From Caulobacter sp. (lineage in GTDB: Bacteria; Pseudomonadota; Alphaproteobacteria; Caulobacterales; Caulobacteraceae), in NCBI GenBank assembly GCA_017745235.1, contig JAGHZU010000005.1, positions 62,001-126,000 of the forward strand: a stretch of 64,000 nt of DNA, given 5' to 3'. Position numbers and translations under genes: made by a program. The notes below the pieces were generated by a model. The model worked only from the letters and a program-made list of their open reading frames with translations, was not told where the DNA came from and searched no databases. Below are positions 1 to 9,194 of the stretch, one piece after another (the first letter of the stretch is position 1; each line of letters starts with the position of its first letter).

Positions 1-141
1 GCCCATGGGCGGCCTCGCCGCCTGACCGGTCGTCACCGCAGTCCAGCGGCCGGTCGGCGCCAGCGGATCGGCCGCGAAAGCCCCGCCACCGCAACCCAGG
101 AAAATTGCGACACCACCGACAAGCCCTGCAGGAAACCGCAT
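1..141 (-). CDS. Start of a probable GH27 alpha-galactosidase (cut by window edge)
   Basis: Only the first 47 codons are present. They encode a signal peptide (hydrophobic run at about residues 5-22, cleavage near AFAA) followed by GRWTAVTTGQAARPPMG. That lead-in is typical of GH27 alpha-galactosidases, where PPMG continues into GWNSWN; the diagnostic tryptophan would be the next residue outside the window. The ATG at 141 is preceded by GAGAGG at good spacing; an in-frame ATG at 159 is a possible alternative. It lies 109 nt downstream of the esterase gene on the same strand and extends the glycan locus. The assignment rests on a short N-terminal stretch, so it is tentative. Confidence 0.55.
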   Translation of the reverse strand, partial: MRFPAGLVGGVAIFLGCGGGAFAADPLAPTGRWTAVTTGQAARPPMG

Positions 142-250
142 AATCAAACCTCTCAACATATCTCTTCTCATTTGGAACCTTGCCGAGGTACCGCTCACAT
201 TTCCAGCATCGCGCGCCATGCGACCAGCAACGTGGTCGGTCTCCCCGGCG

Positions 251-1240
251 TCAGCTGAACAGCTTCAGCTCGCGCGCAAAATTCACGAACGACGGCAACC
301 ACAGGCCATCAGGACTGCCGGGCCGGGCGCCTACGCTGAAACCGTGTCCGCCGCGGGCGAAAAGATGAGTCTCGACCGTGACTTTGGCCGCGACCATGGC
401 CTCTCGCAGCCGCACCGTATTGGCCACAGGAACCGTATCGTCGTCCTCGGCGTGCACCAGGAAGGTCGGGGCGGCGGCGGGGGTGACGTTGAGATCCGGC
501 GACCACTCACGGATCTGGGCGGCCGTCGGAGGACCGCCGAACAGAGACGGCGCCGCTCCGCCATAGGCGTAGGCGGGATCGATGCTCTGCACCGGATAGA
601 TGGGTGCCGCCAGAAAAGGTCGGGCGCTGAGCTGGTCCGAGGCGTCGACAGGCGCGTAGAACTGCGCCGCATGCCTCGTCGCCAGCGTCGCCGTTAGAAA
701 GCCGCCGGCGCTGAAGCCCATGACGCCGACCCGCGCAGGGTCGAGACTGAAGCGCGGAGCCTGGGCGCGGATGAGGCGCATGGCGCGCTGGGCGTCGGCC
801 GGGCCGACGCTCGCCGCATTCTTCCACCCGTCCTGTGCCAGCCGGTAGATCAGCACGAAACAGCTGATGCCCGCGCGGTTCAGGATATCTGCGATGTAGT
901 AGCCCTCGTGCTCGAAATAGTTCCAGGCGAAGCCGCCGCCTGGAATGATCAGCATGGCCGAGCCGTTGGGCTGGGCAGCCGGGAAGGCGATCATGTGCGG
1001 TCGCGTGATCCCCTTCGTGCGCCGGCTGCTGTAGCCCGGGCTCGTCGAGGTCTGTTCGACGATCTCCTTCATGTTTGGATCCAGGGCGCCCGCCGGCGGG
1101 CTCGGCCACAATGGGATGATCTCACGCGCATCGGCCGAGCCGGGCTGCGCTCGCCCCTGGGTCGCCGCGCCGAGGCTCAACGCCGAAACACCGGCCAGGA
1201 CCAGGTGAGATTTCACAAGATCGCGTCGTGAAAGACCCAT
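251..1240 (-). CDS. Tat-exported alpha/beta hydrolase, acetylxylan-esterase-like
   Basis: The 329-residue protein starts with a twin-arginine signal (SRRDLVK followed by a hydrophobic stretch to about residue 31), so it is exported folded. The oxyanion-hole motif GGGF is at 101-104 and the nucleophile elbow GFSAGG has Ser177. A late RGGHGF supplies the catalytic histidine. This is the esterase/dienelactone-hydrolase-like branch that often removes acetyl groups from plant polysaccharides. The start is placed at the ATG that creates the Tat signal; longer reading frames upstream have no such signal. The gene follows a fucosidase and precedes a GH27-like gene, so deacetylation of a galactosylated glycan is inferred. 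The exact ester substrate is unknown. Confidence 0.8.
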   Translation of the reverse strand: MGLSRRDLVKSHLVLAGVSALSLGAATQGRAQPGSADAREIIPLWPSPPAGALDPNMKEIVEQTSTSPGYSSRRTKGITRPHMIAFPAAQPNGSAMLIIPGGGFAWNYFEHEGYYIADILNRAGISCFVLIYRLAQDGWKNAASVGPADAQRAMRLIRAQAPRFSLDPARVGVMGFSAGGFLTATLATRHAAQFYAPVDASDQLSARPFLAAPIYPVQSIDPAYAYGGAAPSLFGGPPTAAQIREWSPDLNVTPAAAPTFLVHAEDDDTVPVANTVRLREAMVAAKVTVETHLFARGGHGFSVGARPGSPDGLWLPSFVNFARELKLFS

Positions 1241-1305
1241 TGAAATAGCCTCGCTCGTTGGAGCTCTGTCTTCTGAAACTCGGAGGTGACGGCGACCCTT
1301 GAACA

Positions 1306-2628
1306 TCAGGCCGTCTGCAACTCGATGATCGTGACCGGACGGCCCCGCGCGGCTTCGGGGACCGAAATCGTGTACCCTCCGTCGGTCGCCTTCCACGTCA
1401 CCGCGCCGCCGGAGAGATTGTTCGCCTTCACGACGCGAGCCGGAAGACTCGGAATCCGAAGCTCCTCGGACGGCCAACTGAGGATGTGCAGGAAAACGGA
1501 CTTGCCCTTTTGCGTCGTCCCGTAGAGTCCGTCCACCGGTTCGATCGGACCTGGGCGTGTTCCGTAGATCGCCGCGCCGTACCGCTTCAACCACCGACCG
1601 ACCGCCTCCAAGGTCTCGGTTTCCCTTTGGCCGATGACGCCGTCCTTGTCGGGCCCGACGTTGGCGATGACGTTGCCATTACGGATGACGGCGTCGACCA
1701 GCAACCTGACGACCTGATCCGAAGTCATCACGTCGCCGTCGGGCGTGTATCCCCAGGCGCGGGAGAGCGAAAACGCCTTCTCCCACGGCCGCCGACGGAT
1801 CGGGCCGGTGATCGGCGCAGGCCCCTCCTCCACGTCGAAATCGCCCTGCCAGCCGGAGCGAGGATTGATCACGATGCTCGGCTGGCGTCGGCGGACCATC
1901 CTGTTGAGCTTGTCCGGCTCCCAGAACCAGGCCGCATCGGCGTCCGTCCCGGAGTGGGCAAGCCAGCCGCCGTCCCACCAAAGGATGTCGATCTTGCCAT
2001 AGCGGCTCATCAATTCCTCGACCTGGCGATAGGTCTGCTGCTTGAAGAGCGCGGCGTTCTCCGGCAGCTCACGGGGCCGGAAATAGGCCGGGAAACGCCA
2101 GTCGAGCGGCGAGTAGTAGAGGCCCACATGCAGGCCCTCCCCGCGCACGGCGTCCACAAAGGGGGCGACCAGGTCGCGATGCGCCGCAGCATGCATCGCA
2201 TCGAACTGTCCGTAGCTCGCAGGACTGTTCCACAGGGCGAAGCCGTCGTGATGGCGCGCGGTCAGCACCATGTAGCGGGCGCCCGCATCCTTCGCCAGCC
2301 GCGCCCAACTGGTCGGGTCGTAGTGACGAGGGTTGAACTCCTGAGCGAGCTTGGCGTACTCGGCCGCAGGCACCTTGTCGGCGAACATATGCCACTCACC
2401 CTTGCCGGGAATGGCGTAAAGGCCCCAGTGCACGAAGACACCGAACTTGGCGTCCCGCCACCATGCCATGTTCTTGGGCGGAAGAAGCAGATCCGGCGCC
2501 AGGGTCGGATCGGCGTTCGAGGGCTTCAAGGCCGACTTCTGCTCGTCCGTGAGGGTCTGCGCGACGCTGGCGCGCGCAATCATCGTCGCCGCTGCGGCGC
2601 CCTGCAGAAGACTACGGCGGCGTATCAT
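1306..2628 (-). CDS. GH29 alpha-L-fucosidase
   Basis: A 440-residue exported glycoside hydrolase with an N-terminal signal peptide (MIRRRSLLQG then an Ala-rich segment, cleavage near residue 23). GH29 landmarks are WWRDAKFGVFVHWG (about 56-69), RYMVLTARHHDGFALWNS (118-135) and DILWWDGGW, in which Asp219 is the expected nucleophile. The length fits a two-domain GH29. The start is the ATG that yields a clean signal peptide, 23 nt after the halogenase stop. It would remove terminal alpha-L-fucose in the periplasm. It is one of two divergent GH29 enzymes in the locus, which suggests two fucose linkages or successive steps. Confidence 0.92.
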   Translation of the reverse strand: MIRRRSLLQGAAAATMIARASVAQTLTDEQKSALKPSNADPTLAPDLLLPPKNMAWWRDAKFGVFVHWGLYAIPGKGEWHMFADKVPAAEYAKLAQEFNPRHYDPTSWARLAKDAGARYMVLTARHHDGFALWNSPASYGQFDAMHAAAHRDLVAPFVDAVRGEGLHVGLYYSPLDWRFPAYFRPRELPENAALFKQQTYRQVEELMSRYGKIDILWWDGGWLAHSGTDADAAWFWEPDKLNRMVRRRQPSIVINPRSGWQGDFDVEEGPAPITGPIRRRPWEKAFSLSRAWGYTPDGDVMTSDQVVRLLVDAVIRNGNVIANVGPDKDGVIGQRETETLEAVGRWLKRYGAAIYGTRPGPIEPVDGLYGTTQKGKSVFLHILSWPSEELRIPSLPARVVKANNLSGGAVTWKATDGGYTISVPEAARGRPVTIIELQTA

Positions 2629-2651
2629 CGGTTTTCCTTTGTCTTTCTCGG

Positions 2652-4160
2652 TCACGCCGCGGAGGCCGCCTGGGGAGCCTTGCAGTTGCGATCGATGAAG
2701 TCCTGGTGCGAAGGGACCGTCTGCGCCGTCCGCACGATCTCTTCGCGGCGCAACTGCATGCCCCTGCGGATCTGCTCTAGCGGATGGAGATCGGCCGCTA
2801 CGTTGTAGCGCGCAGGAACAGCGCCGTTGCCCAACAGGATGGCGGCCCAACTCGGCTCCAAATGGGATTCCGAAGCGCCCAGCGCGATCTGTCCGCTGGC
2901 GTTCCAGACCTCGAGCTTGTGCCTCAGGCTGTCGGGTATCTCGATGTCGCGACATGCCGACCATAGCGGCTCGGGCCGGCGCGACAGGTGATAGTGCGCG
3001 ATGATGAAGTCGCGGATACGCTCGATTTCGAGGGTGGAGATCCGATTGTATTCGTCGCGCAGGACGGGGTCGATCGTCCTCTGGGGGAAGTACTGAAGCA
3101 ACTTCATGACCCCCATGACGATCAACTGTAGCCCCGTTGATTCCAGGGGTTCCAGAAAGTTCGAGGCAAAGCCGATCCCCACGCAGTTGCGATTCCAGAA
3201 CTGCTGACGATGCCCGGAGGTGAAACGGAACAGCCGTGGTTCAGCCAGCGGCTCTCCGTCGATATGGCTCAGCAGGGCTTCGCGCGCCGCCTCGTCGCTC
3301 CAGAATTCCGAGCTGTAGACCATGCCGTTCCCGCTGCGATGTTGCAGGGGGATGGTCCAGCGCCAACCTCCGGCGTGTGCGGTGGATCTCGTAAACGGCA
3401 TGGGTGCGCCGGTGCGTTTCGAGGGCACGGCGATCGCACTGTTGCAAAGCAACCAACGGGACCAATCGACGAAAGGCGTGCCCAGCGCCTTTCCCAGCAA
3501 TTCGGACGCGAAACCCGTGCAATCCAGGAACAGGTCGCCGGGCACCGTAACGCCATTGCCAAGATGGATGGCGGTGATATCGCCCGAGGCCCCGTCCAGT
3601 TCGCAGCGCGTCATCTTGCCTTCGATACGCTGCACGCCCAGCTCGGTCGCGACGTTCCGCAGATAGCGGGCGTACAGGGCGGCATCGAAATGATAGGCGT
3701 GGTGATAGCGCGGGTTCTGCGGATCGGTCGGGGCGAAGCTGTTGTTCTTCGCGACGGCGTAGGCGAACGAATAGTCGTCGATCGGGCGCTCGTCGCCGGC
3801 CTGCCGTAATCTCAGCCAGTAATGGTGGGCCGACACCCCTTCCACGGGGTGGCCGTAGTCGCTGAACGCGTGGAAATGCCGGTTTCCAGCGACGCCCCAG
3901 TCGCAGAATTCAATACCCAGCTTGAACGTGCCCTGGGTGCTGCGGATGAAATCGGCCTCCTCGATGCCGAGCAAGGCGTTGCATTGCGCCAGCACCGGGA
4001 TGGTTGCTTCCCCGACACCGATGATGCCGATCTCCTCGGACTCAACCAGGGTGATGCGCGTTTGCCGGCGATCCGTCCTCTTGGCCAGCAGCGCGGCCGC
4101 TATCCACCCCGCCGCACCGCCCCCCAGAATGACGATATCCTGTTGATGGCCGCTATTCAT
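2652..4160 (-). CDS. Tryptophan-halogenase-family flavoprotein
   Basis: The 502-residue protein has the FAD-binding motif GGGAAGW at 13-19, GVGEATIP at 48-55 and FKLGIEF with Lys80, the counterpart of the catalytic lysine of PrnA-type halogenases. The halogenase signature WRWTIP is at 266-271, and a conserved FLEPLEST stretch follows. All hallmark residues are therefore present. No signal peptide is visible, so it should be cytoplasmic and depend on a flavin reductase not encoded nearby. ATG 4160 has GAGG at proper spacing; an ATG at 4175 is weaker. It lies directly between a TonB receptor and a fucosidase. Similar halogenase-receptor pairs occur in Caulobacter and Xanthomonas loci, but the natural substrate is not known. 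Confidence 0.9.
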   Translation of the reverse strand: MNSGHQQDIVILGGGAAGWIAAALLAKRTDRRQTRITLVESEEIGIIGVGEATIPVLAQCNALLGIEEADFIRSTQGTFKLGIEFCDWGVAGNRHFHAFSDYGHPVEGVSAHHYWLRLRQAGDERPIDDYSFAYAVAKNNSFAPTDPQNPRYHHAYHFDAALYARYLRNVATELGVQRIEGKMTRCELDGASGDITAIHLGNGVTVPGDLFLDCTGFASELLGKALGTPFVDWSRWLLCNSAIAVPSKRTGAPMPFTRSTAHAGGWRWTIPLQHRSGNGMVYSSEFWSDEAAREALLSHIDGEPLAEPRLFRFTSGHRQQFWNRNCVGIGFASNFLEPLESTGLQLIVMGVMKLLQYFPQRTIDPVLRDEYNRISTLEIERIRDFIIAHYHLSRRPEPLWSACRDIEIPDSLRHKLEVWNASGQIALGASESHLEPSWAAILLGNGAVPARYNVAADLHPLEQIRRGMQLRREEIVRTAQTVPSHQDFIDRNCKAPQAASAA

Positions 4161-4241
4161 AAACTGCCTCGTCATGGCCAACCGGCTGCGCCTGTTACAC
4201 GAGACCAGGCATGAAGCGGTCACAAGAGTGTCTTCGAGGGA

Positions 4242-4270
4242 GGAAGGGCGCTTCTCGACGACGCCCTTCC
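4242..4270. terminator. Stem-loop between TonB receptor and halogenase genes
   Basis: Perfect 9-nt arms GGAAGGGCG and CGCCCTTCC are separated by an 11-nt loop, just after the receptor stop codon. There is no T-run, so it more likely attenuates transcription or protects the 3' end of the receptor transcript than terminates fully. Confidence 0.5.
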
Positions 4271-4282
4271 CCATTCAAACCG

Positions 4283-7200
4283 TCAGAAGCGCATCCGCGC
4301 GGTGACCTCATAGCGTCGATCGCTGACGTTATAGTCGTACGGCTCGAACACGCCGGGCACAGGCTCCTGAAGGGTTTTCGACTTGGTGTTGAGAAGGTTG
4401 TTTGCGTTGAACGAGATGGAAACCTTTTCAGTCAGCTTGTAATCGAAGCCAAAATCCAAGTAACCGGCCGCCGCCATGTAGGCCGGGACCATGTTGTACA
4501 CCGGATAAGAATGGTCCTTGTCGAAGTTGGTCGGGCTGGTGTTGAGGGTGTAGGGGTTGCCGCCGCTCGTCGCGTAGGACAGCGGATTGACGTTGGTCGA
4601 CAGCAACGCCTTGCTTCGCCAGTTGTACGCCAGGCGGACGTTGACCCTATCGAGGTTGTACAGCAGCTGGATGTTGTAGGCCCACTTCGACAAGCCGGCG
4701 TAGGGAAGCTTGGAATAGGTCTGCGGGACCGTGCCGTCCGGATTTAGCCCGCGGAAGGCGTCCGGGACGCCGGCGGGCGGAGGGGTCAGCACGCTGTTCG
4801 CCTGTTGGGCGGGGTTGCTGCTGTCGATGTAGGTCACGTTGCCTTCAAGGCCAAACCCGCGAAGCAATCCCGGGAGTTGGTCGAAGAACTTGCGGCCGCC
4901 GATTTCGAAGCCCTTGATGCGAGCCTTCTGAGTCGCCGTCTTGTTCTGCAGATAGAGCCACGGGAGAGTCAGGGTCGTCGGCGTCCCCGGGTCCGGATCC
5001 CCCGGGTTGACCGGCGGGGTCTGACCGTTGGCGTATGCTAGCACCGGGACAGAAAGATCGTTGACGGTGAACGAATAGAACACCGGGTGATCCTCGATCT
5101 GCTTGGCGAACAGATCGACATAGAAGAAGCTGGACGACGACGGATAGAATTCGAACGCCAGATCCTCGCTGTTGATCATGGTCGGCTTCAGATTTGTGCC
5201 ACCACCGTTGACGACAACCCCAGTGAGGATCGAAGGCGCCTGCGGATTGGTGGCGGCAAGCGACCTGGCGCTGATCGAGCCACCCGCGCGGATGTCATTG
5301 AGATTCGGCGGAGCAGACGACCGGGACGCCGCACCGCGAATGATGAACTTGTCGGATAGGTCGAACTTGACGTTGAACGAAGGCAGAACCCGCGTGTAGT
5401 CATAGTCGCGGGTCTGGATGGAAGAGGCTCCAACGACCGCATACAATGTCGGGAACACCGGCGTCGAAGTTGGATCAGCTGTCTGCGCCTGCTGCGCGTT
5501 GAAATACGCCGTGCTGTCCGCTTCGGTCAGGGCAAGGTTCGCAGTATTAGGCGTTTGTTGCAGGCCGCTCGCCCGCAGAGATTCGTGGAACACACGAACG
5601 CCAATGTTGCCCGAGAACGCCGGAATGAATCCGATGCCGTCGTGCGCGAACTTAGCCTGAATATAGGCGGCCTGATTGACGATACGGCTATCGGTCCTGT
5701 TCAGGCCCTGATCGATATACTGCGTCCAATATTCATCCGCGGTCCCGTTGGCGATCTGCCCGTTATACGTCTTGAGCAGATGGTACCAGTCATAGCTCTG
5801 CAGAAGCGATTGGCTTGGGGCGAGAAGCTGCGCCGGAACAGCCGCCTTGCCGCCGAAGAAATGCGGGAAGGTGGCGACTTCATAATCCGACGACCGGACA
5901 TTCGGGTTCGTAAGATACAGAATATTCCCCGCCCCATAGGTCGGGTCGCCGGGATGCGCGCCCCACGGATTCCCCAACCACGACTGGCTCAACGGCGCCC
6001 AATAGGTCCCCGCGTTGTCGTCGTTTTCACTGCGGTTGGCGGTGCGGGCGCCAACACTGATGCTGCGCAGGAATCCATCGTCGCTGACCCGGTATTCGAG
6101 GTCGATGTGGCCGGCCACCATCTCCCCTTTGTTGTTGGGTCTATGATAGGCGAGATTGCTCAGGTACGCCGTGCTCTTGTCGAGCAGGCCGGCGGTGGAA
6201 AGGCCAGACAAAGTCGGCAACGACCCCGTCAGGTCAACGTCCATCGAAGTCACCAGCGGGCTGGTCTGGGCCAGACCAACGGACATGTTCTGTCCGGTCG
6301 CTTTGGAACGGACATATTGCGCGCCGCCACGCACCGCCACCCGGTCCCCGGGGGTCCAGACGAAGCTCTGCGAAATGTCCAGCGTGGAATTCTTGCTGTG
6401 CGACGCCGACGACGAGCCGCTAGGATTGAATGTGCCTGCGGGGCCGCACCGGGCCAGAACCTTACCATCCCAATCCGCAGGAGGGTTCGACGGATCGATA
6501 CTTGAATTGGCCGACCAGTCCCACTGAACCGAGGACGCGGGACTGCCAAAGGCGCCGCCGCAATCGATCTGGTACCAGCTGGGCAGCCAGCTGGTGTTCA
6601 TGGTCGTATTCTGGAACTCCACAGAATTGCCCGTGGATCCGACCGTGAGGCTTCCTTTCCGGAAGGCGCCGTTGGCGTCGTATTCCACCGGGCTGCCGAC
6701 CTTGGGCATGACGGCGGACGACGCTGACGGGCTGGAACCCACGCTTCCGTTGTTCCCCCGGCTGTCATCGACGTACTGGGTATAGAACACGGTATTGGTC
6801 AGCGTCAGGTTGGACGTCGGCTTCCATTGAATGGCCTGATAGGCGCCGTACCGATCGCGCTTGCTCTGGTTGTTGCTCCAGTTGAACGAACTGGGAACAA
6901 AGGCCAGGTGATCGTCGCGCTTGGAGGTCGGCGCCCACTCGCCAAACATGGCGCCGACCTGCAGGTCGCTGCTCTGCTGGTGCAAACGGCTGTAAGCCAC
7001 ATCCCACAACACGCCGATTTCGCCGATGTTGGTGTCAAAGCGCTTGGAATACATGGCCGAAACGCGGGGCGACGCCTTTTTCGCCAAGGTGCCGTAGCTG
7101 CCGCCCGCGGTGACGTTGAACTGGGTGTCTCGGAAATCGAACGGCAGGTGGGTTCGAAGATTGATCATGGACGCCCCGCCCTCGATCAGGTCGGCGCGCG

Positions 7201-7696
7201 TGGCCTTGTAGACATCGACCCCAGCCATCAGCTCGGGCGTGACTTCATTCCAGCTGATGGCGCTCGCGCCGTTGGCGCTGAACAACTGCTGACCGTTGAG
7301 CATGCTCGAATTGAACGGGAGACCGCGCACGGTGACGCCCGTGCCTTCGATCTGGAACGCGGTATTGCCGCCGTTGGCGGAAACGAAGCGCGAGATCGAC
7401 ACGCCCGACACGCGCTGCAGGACTTCGGTGATCGAGTTATCCGGCAGCTTGCCAGCTTCATCGGCGACGACCGAGTCGACGATGGTGTCGGAGTTCCTTT
7501 TGATTTCGATAGCCGTCTGCAGCGCTTTGCGACGCGAAGTGACGACCACTTCCGCCACAGCGTCGGCGTTGTCGCCCTTGACCGCGCTTGGTGTCGAGGA
7601 CGCCTCCTGCGCCAGGACAGGCCCAGCCAACGCGCTGAGCACGCCTAGCGAAGCGCCGGCGACCAGCAGGCTGCGCGCGCGGATCGAGCTTTTCAT
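4283..7696 (-). CDS. Large TonB-dependent receptor
   Basis: A 1,137-residue outer-membrane receptor with a signal peptide (cleavage near PVLAQ), a plug domain beginning AEVVVTSRRKALQTA and carrying LPDNSITEVLQRVSGV, and a 22-strand-type barrel that ends in a terminal phenylalanine (TARMRF). The length and plug type match the oligosaccharide-transport TonB receptors of Caulobacterales and Sphingomonadales. ATG 7696 is preceded by GGAGGG at 8 nt; a TTG three bases earlier is a poorer choice. It heads the downstream unit of the locus (receptor, halogenase, fucosidase, esterase, GH27) and presumably imports the fucosylated or galactosylated oligosaccharide. A LacI-type core and a palindrome lie in its upstream region. 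Confidence 0.93.
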   Translation of the reverse strand: MKSSIRARSLLVAGASLGVLSALAGPVLAQEASSTPSAVKGDNADAVAEVVVTSRRKALQTAIEIKRNSDTIVDSVVADEAGKLPDNSITEVLQRVSGVSISRFVSANGGNTAFQIEGTGVTVRGLPFNSSMLNGQQLFSANGASAISWNEVTPELMAGVDVYKATRADLIEGGASMINLRTHLPFDFRDTQFNVTAGGSYGTLAKKASPRVSAMYSKRFDTNIGEIGVLWDVAYSRLHQQSSDLQVGAMFGEWAPTSKRDDHLAFVPSSFNWSNNQSKRDRYGAYQAIQWKPTSNLTLTNTVFYTQYVDDSRGNNGSVGSSPSASSAVMPKVGSPVEYDANGAFRKGSLTVGSTGNSVEFQNTTMNTSWLPSWYQIDCGGAFGSPASSVQWDWSANSSIDPSNPPADWDGKVLARCGPAGTFNPSGSSSASHSKNSTLDISQSFVWTPGDRVAVRGGAQYVRSKATGQNMSVGLAQTSPLVTSMDVDLTGSLPTLSGLSTAGLLDKSTAYLSNLAYHRPNNKGEMVAGHIDLEYRVSDDGFLRSISVGARTANRSENDDNAGTYWAPLSQSWLGNPWGAHPGDPTYGAGNILYLTNPNVRSSDYEVATFPHFFGGKAAVPAQLLAPSQSLLQSYDWYHLLKTYNGQIANGTADEYWTQYIDQGLNRTDSRIVNQAAYIQAKFAHDGIGFIPAFSGNIGVRVFHESLRASGLQQTPNTANLALTEADSTAYFNAQQAQTADPTSTPVFPTLYAVVGASSIQTRDYDYTRVLPSFNVKFDLSDKFIIRGAASRSSAPPNLNDIRAGGSISARSLAATNPQAPSILTGVVVNGGGTNLKPTMINSEDLAFEFYPSSSSFFYVDLFAKQIEDHPVFYSFTVNDLSVPVLAYANGQTPPVNPGDPDPGTPTTLTLPWLYLQNKTATQKARIKGFEIGGRKFFDQLPGLLRGFGLEGNVTYIDSSNPAQQANSVLTPPPAGVPDAFRGLNPDGTVPQTYSKLPYAGLSKWAYNIQLLYNLDRVNVRLAYNWRSKALLSTNVNPLSYATSGGNPYTLNTSPTNFDKDHSYPVYNMVPAYMAAAGYLDFGFDYKLTEKVSISFNANNLLNTKSKTLQEPVPGVFEPYDYNVSDRRYEVTARMRF

Positions 7697-7738
7697 CAAT
7701 CAGTCCCTCCCCAGGGGTTCCCTCAAGCGCAGCAATGT

Positions 7739-7746
7739 TAGCGCTA
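7739..7746. promoter_or_regulatory. LacI-family-type operator core TAGCGCTA
   Basis: The palindrome TAGCGCTA within TGTTAGCGCTATTT lies 43 nt upstream of the receptor start in an AT-rich stretch. It resembles the AGCGCT core of LacI/XylR-type operators in Caulobacter. No LacI regulator is encoded in the window, so any binding protein would be encoded elsewhere. Confidence 0.4.
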
Positions 7747-7788
7747 TTTTTATATACGCTACCCGTTTGCATTTTTATGAGTCAACTG

Positions 7789-7806
7789 GTTTTCACAGAT
7801 GAAAAC
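7789..7806. promoter_or_regulatory. Palindrome upstream of TonB receptor, candidate IclR site
   Basis: Arms GTTTTCA and TGAAAAC flank a 4-nt centre in the 415-nt gap between the receptor and the IclR gene. IclR proteins bind short palindromes of this kind next to their own genes. A second palindrome, GCGAATTCGC, is at 7815-7824 and CGCTACCC is repeated at 7757 and 7822. No gene is seen in 7,697-8,111. Confidence 0.4.
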
Positions 7807-8111
7807 GCTCTGATGCGAATTCGCTACCCTTGGCCAGCAGGAAAGACACCGCGGCGGGGATTTTGGCAGGCTCAAGAAGCCTCGACTGCGGAGAAGCCTA
7901 GGGCCGCTTCCACCACCGGACATGCGACCTGACGTCGCGGCGAACGCCCGTATCTAGGCCTCACCGGACAGCTGGCGAACGTTCAACGTGAGAATCAACG
8001 CCCGCCCGCCCGTCGCGCAAGACAAAGGGATCGCCCTCTCAGGTGCGAAAATGGAGCGCAGAACGCCTTAACTTATGACGAGCGGACCAGAGCCGCCCTT
8101 TCAGCGGCCCG

Positions 8112-9011
8112 TCAGGCTGGAAAACTGTCCTTCAGCCGCACGTTCCGGGGCTTACCCTTCGCCGCGCCCCCCTTTGCGCGGCCGGTCATCGGCAGGGGGG
8201 CTACGTGCTCATCACTCTCAAACCAGCCCATCTCCATCGAAATCCGCTTGCTGGTCAGCGCCAGCGCGGCCCGCGCGGCGTCTTCGTCAAAGACTTGCGA
8301 GCCATCGATGTGGACGAGGAAGGGCACTGTCAGAGCAGCGATGACGCGGCCGCCAAGACCGAATATCGGATAGCTGATAGCCGTTACGCCAACGACGCGA
8401 GCGCTCGGCCGCATTTCAAAGCCGCGACTGCGTACAAGCTTGAGGCGATTCACCAGGATCGCCCGATCCTTAGGCTGCAGGGTTCCATCGGCGTCAAGAA
8501 CGTCCTCCACCCAAGCCTCGTCGCCGAAAGCGAGCAGCACCTGGCCAGAGCAGCTCCTCACGAGATCCAGATCCGCGCCGAGCCTCACGATATAGGCGAT
8601 ATCGCCTGGATTTTGCTGCCTAAGAACAACAAGCCCCCGCCGGCCATTTGGCATCACCAGATGGCAGGATTGGTCAATCTTGTCCGAGAGTTCCCGCATA
8701 TAGGGGCCCGCAACGACCGTCAGCTCTTCAGCCGGCGTCGCGCGGAATACGATTTCCAGGATTCTGGGATTGACGGTGTATTGATCGGTGTCGGGATCTT
8801 TATTCAGCCAACGCCGGCGCTCCATCACGACGATGATCCGGAAGATCTCGCCGATCGAAAGCTCCAGGCCAGCGGCGATCTCGCTGGCCGTCAGGCCTCG
8901 CGGCGCCTGGGCCAGCAGTTCGATGACATTGAAACCCCTCTCGAGCGCCGGCGCGGAATAGGCTTTCGGCGCGGAACGTGGCTCTTCGTCGCGGGTCGTG
9001 GAGGAACTCAT
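8112..9011 (-). CDS. IclR-family transcriptional regulator
   Basis: The 299-residue protein has an N-terminal winged helix (ALERGFNVIELLAQAPRG through LTASEIAAGLELSIGEIFRII, about 22-70) and a C-terminal IclR effector domain with the usual VRLGADLDLVRSCSGQVLLAF segment. The start was placed at ATG 9011; a longer reading frame adds 22 residues unlike the family. It sits on the same strand between the GH97 gene and the TonB receptor, so it is the obvious local regulator of the receptor unit, probably sensing a sugar acid or monosaccharide released from the glycan. The ligand and the sign of regulation cannot be read from sequence. Confidence 0.9.
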   Translation of the reverse strand: MSSSTTRDEEPRSAPKAYSAPALERGFNVIELLAQAPRGLTASEIAAGLELSIGEIFRIIVVMERRRWLNKDPDTDQYTVNPRILEIVFRATPAEELTVVAGPYMRELSDKIDQSCHLVMPNGRRGLVVLRQQNPGDIAYIVRLGADLDLVRSCSGQVLLAFGDEAWVEDVLDADGTLQPKDRAILVNRLKLVRSRGFEMRPSARVVGVTAISYPIFGLGGRVIAALTVPFLVHIDGSQVFDEDAARAALALTSKRISMEMGWFESDEHVAPLPMTGRAKGGAAKGKPRNVRLKDSFPA

Positions 9012-9194
9012 GCTAAAGGCGTACCCCGGGAGTTTTGTATTTGCAAGTAGCTCGCGCGCGTACCCGCGAACCAACAAACACGACTCCCGAGGCTTCCCGA
9101 CGGCTATTGCCGCAATTCTATTCCATGGGCGCCGAGATCAATCTACTTGCCGCCGATTCTTCCCGAAAGCAGGCTTCGTTCAGCACACCCATCT

